Shown piece by piece: positions 6,702-9,633 of a stretch of DNA of 9,633 nt. The stretch is from contig JADFJY010000040.1 in the NCBI GenBank assembly GCA_022565935.1, forward strand, positions 1 to 9,633. Direction: 5' to 3'. The notes under the pieces were generated by a model. It ran no database searches. It had not been told where the DNA came from and saw only the letters and a program-made list of their open reading frames with translations. The first letter of the stretch is position 1; each line of letters starts with the position of its first letter. The translations under genes were made by a program, and so were the position numbers. The stretch comes from Nitrososphaerota archaeon (GTDB lineage: Archaea; Thermoproteota; Nitrososphaeria; Nitrososphaerales; Nitrosopumilaceae).

Positions 6702-6733
6702 AGGTTAACCTTGATTGTAAGAGTGGTTAACAG
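6702..6733. promoter_or_regulatory. BirA-like biotin operator upstream of bioB
   Basis: Two inverted half-sites, AGGTTAACC at 6702-6710 and GGTTAACAG at 6725-6733, are separated by 14 nt. The known BirA operators of bacteria, and predicted ones in archaea, consist of TTGTWAACC and GGTTWACAA halves about 14-16 nt apart; these halves match at 7 and 8 of 9 positions by eye. The element ends one base before the bioA stop codon and lies just upstream of the bioB TATA box. A BirA with a DNA-binding domain would be needed elsewhere in the genome. Confidence 0.6.
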
Positions 6734-8050
6734 TTAAACTAACATTGATTTTGCAGTCTGAATTGTTTTTATTGTCCTATTTATGAGCAAATCCAGATCT
6801 TTTTCTGAAATTGCCAGTGGTGGAACAAGCATGACTATGTTTCCCAGAGTTCTAAGATATATCCCATTTTTTTTACCCTCCTCAAAAAGTATCTTATTAA
6901 TTGATTTTTTGGGATGAATTGGGGTTTTTTTCTTTTTATTAGTAACTAATTCAATTCCCATCAACATTCCTTTATGTCTGATATCTCCTACAATGTCAAT
7001 TTCTGAAATTTCTTGATAGAATTTTTCAAAGATTTTTGATGTTTTTTGAATCTTTTTGATCAAATTGTTTTTTTTATACATTTTGAGATTTTCATTTGCA
7101 ACAGCTGCTGCAATGGGATTTCCTGTGTAAGTGTGACCATGAAATAGATGTTTCCAATCATTAAATTCTCCTAAATACGAATCATAAATTTTCTTGTTTG
7201 TCAGGGTTGCAGCCATTGTTAGATATCCTCCAGTTAACATTTTTCCATATGCAACAATATCTGGAATGCTTTTTTGTTCTTCATATTGTATCATGGATCC
7301 TAATCTTCCAAAACCTGTTGCAATTTCATCTAAAACAAATAACACATCATATTTTTTACATAGTTGACTAATCTTTTTCTGAAATCCTTTTGGATAAATC
7401 ATAACGCCTCCTGCTACTTGTGCACCACTTTCCATTACAAAAGCTGCAATGTTATTGTTTTTAGAGAATTTATTTTCAATGTTTTCTAAACAATAGTTTT
7501 GATAATCTAAAAAAGTAAATCCTTTAGGTATTCTGTATTTGTTAGGAACTGAAAATTGTATTGTTGAAAATAATTGTTTTTTGAATTTACCAAAAAATTC
7601 TGGCACAAATCCTACTGACATTGCTCCAAATGTATCTCCGTGATATCCATTTTTTAGTGTAGCAATTTCTGTCTTCTTTTTGTCTCCGATGTTTTTCCAA
7701 TATTGTAATGCTAGTTTGATAGCAATCTCCATTGCGGTAGAACCATTATCAGAATAAAATACTTTGTACATTCCTTGTGATATCTTTACAAGCCTTTCTG
7801 CAAGCTTTTCCGCAGGCTCATTTGTGAGATTAAACATGGATGAATGCTGCAGTTTTTTGCTTTGATTTGTAATGGCTTTTACTAATTGTGGATTAGAATG
7901 TCCCCACACATTGCACCACATTGATGCTACTCCATCAAGCATTTTGTTGCCTTTAGAGTCAATTAACCACATTCCTTTACCTTTGGTGATTGTATCAAAA
8001 GAATCCCATTCTTTCATCTGAGTGTTTGGGTGCCAAACAGAACTTTTCAA
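6734..8050 (-). CDS. bioA: Adenosylmethionine-8-amino-7-oxononanoate aminotransferase
   Basis: BioA is a PLP aminotransferase converting KAPA to DAPA, normally with SAM as amino donor. The 438-residue protein has the BioA-typical N-terminus SVWHPNTQMKEW, MWCNVWGHSNPQ, YSDNGSTAMEIAIKLALQYW (phosphate-binding loop), KNGYHGDTFGAMSVG, the PLP aspartate in LFVLDEIATGFGRLG (Asp241), the PLP lysine in VAYGKMLTGGYLTMAATL (Lys270), and HGHTYTGNPIAAAVA. The start is TTG at 8050; an in-frame TAA lies about 30 nt further upstream, and the next ATG (8017) would remove the conserved HPNTQ segment. A TATA-like stretch 27 nt upstream suggests a leaderless message. It is first in the bioA-bioB-bioF cluster. 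Lysine- versus SAM-dependence cannot be read from the sequence with confidence. Confidence 0.93.
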   Translation of the reverse strand: MKSSVWHPNTQMKEWDSFDTITKGKGMWLIDSKGNKMLDGVASMWCNVWGHSNPQLVKAITNQSKKLQHSSMFNLTNEPAEKLAERLVKISQGMYKVFYSDNGSTAMEIAIKLALQYWKNIGDKKKTEIATLKNGYHGDTFGAMSVGFVPEFFGKFKKQLFSTIQFSVPNKYRIPKGFTFLDYQNYCLENIENKFSKNNNIAAFVMESGAQVAGGVMIYPKGFQKKISQLCKKYDVLFVLDEIATGFGRLGSMIQYEEQKSIPDIVAYGKMLTGGYLTMAATLTNKKIYDSYLGEFNDWKHLFHGHTYTGNPIAAAVANENLKMYKKNNLIKKIQKTSKIFEKFYQEISEIDIVGDIRHKGMLMGIELVTNKKKKTPIHPKKSINKILFEEGKKNGIYLRTLGNIVMLVPPLAISEKDLDLLINRTIKTIQTAKSMLV

Positions 8051-8071
8051 CTGATTTTGTAAGATTACAGA

Positions 8072-8083
8072 TCTTAATAATTA
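8072..8083 (-). promoter_or_regulatory. Probable TATA box of bioA
   Basis: The minus strand reads TTAATTATTAAG, centred about 27 nt before the TTG start at 8050. It overlaps a GGTTAA half-site, so binding of a regulator there would block the promoter. Confidence 0.45.
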
Positions 8084-8113
8084 ACCGATTAATGTTGACC
8101 AAACCTGATTAAT
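8078..8113. promoter_or_regulatory. Repeated GGTTAA/GGTCAACA elements before bioA
   Basis: TAATTAACC (8078-8086) and ATGTTGACC (8092-8100) resemble the left BirA half-site (TTGTTAACC) in tandem, 14 nt apart, each about 7 of 9 by eye. A near-direct repeat AACCGATTAAT (8083-8093) and AACCTGATTAAT (8102-8113) overlaps them. This is not the canonical inverted arrangement seen before bioB, so it may be a diverged or different operator. Confidence 0.35.
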
Positions 8114-8123
8114 TAAAATCGAC

Positions 8124-8141
8124 TCTCTTTTAGAAAAGAGA
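8124..8141. repeat. Perfect short inverted repeat
   Basis: TCTCTTTT and AAAAGAGA flank AG, an 8-bp perfect stem. It lies about 75 nt upstream of the bioA start, outside the TATA region. The loop of two bases is too small for a stable RNA hairpin as drawn, so a DNA-binding palindrome or chance are both possible. Confidence 0.35.
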
Positions 8142-8262
8142 AAATAGGTTCACTCTCTTCACTGATTCACTATTAGTCACAAAATCCGGTGAGGCAATAA
8201 TAAAATCTTCACCATATTCCTCATTCTATTACACAATAACCTGGAAGATCAATAAGGATTCT
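8133..8262 (-). pseudogene. Possible decayed coding fragment with frameshift
   Basis: On the minus strand, 8262-8224 reads RILIDLPGYCVIE before a TGA. The adjacent frame then continues from 8225 as NEEYGEDFIIASPDFVTNSE and on to SVKRVN, ending at a TAA at 8130. One inserted base would join the two into a continuous 44-residue segment. The purine-rich first codon positions and mixed composition look coding rather than random. No start codon exists and flanking frames are closed, so this would be a remnant. I do not recognise the family, and an open antisense frame covers part of the same DNA, so chance is not excluded. Confidence 0.3.
8149..8171. repeat. Three TTCACT direct repeats
   Basis: TTCACT occurs at 8149-8154, 8158-8163 and 8166-8171, with start-to-start spacings of 9 and 8 nt. 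The last could extend to a looser TCAC copy at 8177-8180. No assigned function. Confidence 0.4.
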
Positions 8263-8324
8263 TCAATAACTACTTCATGTACCAATTAAAATGCAAAAAG
8301 AATGGAATAGATGTGATTCTATTT

Positions 8325-8333
8325 AAAAAAAAA
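8325..8333 (-). terminator. Oligo-T run downstream of the 8413 gene
   Basis: Nine consecutive T on the minus strand, 80 nt after the stop of the preceding minus-strand gene. Archaeal RNA polymerase terminates at T-rich runs without needing a hairpin, so this is a plausible terminator that separates that gene from bioA. Confidence 0.4.
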
Positions 8334-8412
8334 CAATCATACCATTACTGACTATACGGTGGAGTGAGTTTTTTTGTTAATTTTGGATAATCTTGTATAG
8401 GATTATGAAAAA

Positions 8413-9327
8413 TTATAGTTTTGAGATTTCATCTAATATGGTATTTGCAAATCTTCTTCCTGTACGGTTCTTTGTTTTTACAATTTTTACCAAATGTGGA
8501 CATATTTCCTTATCATTAAAGCAAAGTTTCAACAGACCATAGTATTCTAATACAACAGAATCACTATCTTCAAAAATTATTTTCTCTATGATATTTTTTG
8601 CTCGTGATATCTTGTCTTCAAGTGGGAGTTGAGTCATCGCATATTGTAAAAAAATCTTTACTATCTCTTTGTGTCTTTCCCCAATAGATACAGTTAGTCT
8701 GAACTTTGACATTTTTTTAAATTCGTCATTTATCTGTAAAAGTGCATTATCATATTTCATATGATATCTTTGCATTAATGGTACGATCTGACGCAATAAT
8801 ATTATGTCAAATTCATAATTTTTTGAAAGATTTTGTTCTGCATCTATTGCAAGTTCTATTATTACAAATACAAATCTTAACGGATCTCTGATTTCTATTT
8901 TTTTGTATTCTACAGGATGTTTCACAAACATATTGTTTAGTATGTTGATGCCATGTGCTGATAACAGACCACGTTTTTTATCTGCATTTAGAGTTTTAAT
9001 AATTTTAAGAAGAGTAACAGAAAACAATGAATAATTTTTTGCGGACGCTCCATTTTTCTCAAGACATTGATTTTCAAAATTATTTGCAAATTCATCTAAA
9101 ATCAGGGGGATTTGTTCTGCCTGTTCTATGTTTCTGAAATTAATTACTTTGTGTTTTGTATTGTCTGAATTAGTTGTTGATGTAAATAATGGATTTGCTA
9201 GCTTTAATGCACTTTGAATTGATGTCAATTTGTTTTTGTTACCTTTACCATATTTACTTTTTTGTAAAGTCTGAATGGATTGAATTAGTGAATCATGCAA
9301 TGAATTATTACAATTTCTCTTTTTCAT
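8413..9327 (-). CDS. Unrecognised helical protein
   Basis: A 304-residue soluble protein starting at ATG 9327; I do not recognise a family. Residues 1-45 are polar and basic (MKKRNCNNSL, KSKYGKGNKNKL). From about residue 65 on, the sequence looks almost entirely alpha-helical with repeated leucine/isoleucine spacing: IPLILDEFANNFENQCL, YSLFSVTLLKIIKTLNA, LRFVFVIIELAIDAEQNL, HKEIVKIFLQYAMTQLPLED, and VVLEYYGLLKLCF. Pairs of amphipathic helices of this kind suggest a HEAT- or TPR-like solenoid or an adaptor, but no repeat consensus is clear. No signal peptide or catalytic motif is seen. It stands alone: about 360 nt to bioA on one side, and divergent from a phage-type fragment on the other, with a 119-nt shared upstream region. 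The long uninterrupted frame with good codon pattern makes it a real gene. Confidence 0.8.
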   Translation of the reverse strand: MKKRNCNNSLHDSLIQSIQTLQKSKYGKGNKNKLTSIQSALKLANPLFTSTTNSDNTKHKVINFRNIEQAEQIPLILDEFANNFENQCLEKNGASAKNYSLFSVTLLKIIKTLNADKKRGLLSAHGINILNNMFVKHPVEYKKIEIRDPLRFVFVIIELAIDAEQNLSKNYEFDIILLRQIVPLMQRYHMKYDNALLQINDEFKKMSKFRLTVSIGERHKEIVKIFLQYAMTQLPLEDKISRAKNIIEKIIFEDSDSVVLEYYGLLKLCFNDKEICPHLVKIVKTKNRTGRRFANTILDEISKL

Positions 9328-9359
9328 AAATGTGTATTTAATGATGATTTTTCATAATC

Positions 9360-9393
9360 CATAGTAAGAAAACACTAGATAATCATAGTAAGA
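9360..9393. repeat. 10-bp direct repeat between divergent genes
   Basis: CATAGTAAGA is perfectly repeated at 9360-9369 and 9384-9393, a 24-nt period (about two helical turns). It lies in the intergenic region between the 9327 minus-strand start and the 9447 plus-strand start. It could be an operator for either gene. The period is also eight codons in the open plus-strand frame, where it encodes HSK twice. Confidence 0.5.
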
Positions 9394-9446
9394 TTTCCAC
9401 AAAAAACAATTTTTCATATCATTCAAGAAACACCCAACAATTAATT

Positions 9447-9633
9447 ATGGAAAGATTAGAAGAGAAACACACACTTAAGGACTTTATAAAAGTTATTGAT
9501 AACAAATGCAAGGAATGGTTAAATACAAAATATGCAAAATGGCTAAGACCAGAAACTTTATTTAGTGTTGAACATTTGGATAGTTATTTACAAGACGAAG
9601 CCAGCACTACAGAAGTCTTAGACATGGAAAAAA
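9447..9633 (+). CDS. Phage replisome-organiser C-terminal domain protein, possibly 5'-truncated, 3' end beyond window
   Basis: From ATG 9447 the frame is open for 62 codons to the window edge. HTLKDFIKVIDNKCKEWLNT followed by YAKWLRPETLFSVEHLDSYL matches the second half of the conserved phage C-terminal domain (Phg_2220_C) found at the end of phage replisome organiser/DnaD-like replication proteins; the motif ...DF..VID.K..EW......LRPETLF....YL is distinctive. Homology appears to begin before this ATG: the same frame upstream reads NNFSYHSRNTQQLIMERLEE, resembling the first half of the domain, and is open back to a TGA at 9345, yet holds no ATG, GTG or TTG. The gene therefore looks truncated at its 5' end, or starts inside the domain. 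A TATA-like TTCATATC at 9413-9420 could serve the ATG. The domain suggests acquisition from a virus or integrated element. Confidence 0.7.
   Translation, partial: MERLEEKHTLKDFIKVIDNKCKEWLNTKYAKWLRPETLFSVEHLDSYLQDEASTTEVLDMEK

Larger units (their letters stand above)
8114..8412. other. Gene-poor region between bioA and the 8413 gene
   Basis: About 300 nt with no credible intact gene and no tRNA-like fold that I can see. It contains a small perfect hairpin, three TTCACT repeats, a run of nine A (nine T on the minus strand), and minus-strand stretches with protein-like codon pattern in different frames. The sequence looks like decayed coding DNA mixed with regulatory sequence. Confidence 0.5.

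Noticed and set aside
6702..6733. Operator as a rho-independent terminator after bioA
   Set aside because: The half-sites start before the bioA stop on the minus strand and no T-run follows; the match to BirA half-sites and its place before a TATA box argue for an operator.
8141..8290. Open plus-strand frame of about 46 codons in the gene-poor region
   Set aside because: It has no start codon, follows a TAG, and its serine/threonine/isoleucine-rich translation is what AT-rich antisense DNA gives. The minus-strand reading has the better codon pattern.
8051..8412. tRNA or structured small RNA in the long intergenic region
   Set aside because: No cloverleaf, TTCRA arm or GC-rich stem set typical of archaeal RNAs could be found by eye.

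Overview
The window is a compact, AT-rich stretch of archaeal chromosome, most likely from a marine-type ammonia-oxidising archaeon (Nitrososphaerota/Thaumarchaeota, Nitrosopumilus-like). The evidence is an ESCRT-III/CdvB-family division protein, a secreted protein carrying the IPSWIKN...G.W..GQI repeat type that I associate with this phylum, AT-rich TATA-like boxes about 25 nt before several start codons (leaderless or short-leader mRNAs), and frequent TTG starts. This assignment rests on recalled family features, not on a database search.

Layout. (i) 1-1382, minus strand: a 5'-truncated PIN-like remnant, a YbjQ-family protein, and a signal-peptide protein that runs off the left edge. The last two overlap by 4 nt. 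(ii) 1409-1750, plus strand: a small basic protein of unknown function. (iii) 1778-2428, minus: a CdvB/Snf7-family protein, with a perfect inverted repeat upstream of its promoter. (iv) 2523-4368, minus: ccdA followed 4 nt later by a membrane-anchored thioredoxin with a DipZ-type C-terminal domain. Together they look like DipZ split into two genes, a thiol-reductant export module. (v) 4448-4570, plus: a possible 40-residue single-helix membrane protein. (vi) 4571-8050, minus: bioA, then bioB overlapping bioF, covering three of the four late biotin steps; bioD is absent. A BirA-like inverted repeat sits between bioA and bioB, and related half-sites lie in front of bioA. (vii) 8051-8412: the longest gene-poor stretch. 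It holds repeats, a small hairpin, an A/T run that may terminate the next gene, and what look like decayed coding fragments. (viii) 8413-9327, minus: an unrecognised helical protein. (ix) 9447-9633, plus: a fragment matching the phage replisome-organiser C-terminal domain, whose homology begins upstream of its only start codon.

How the parts work together. CcdA should carry electrons across the membrane to the external CxxC thioredoxin. BioF, BioA and BioB make biotin from a pimeloyl thioester, with BioD supplied from elsewhere. The CdvB-like protein belongs to the membrane-remodelling machinery. The right end has the character of an accessory or mobile-element boundary: a phage-type domain, an orphan gene, decayed sequence and repeats. 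I found no tRNA, rRNA, CRISPR array or intact insertion sequence, and no convincing complete new multi-gene system.
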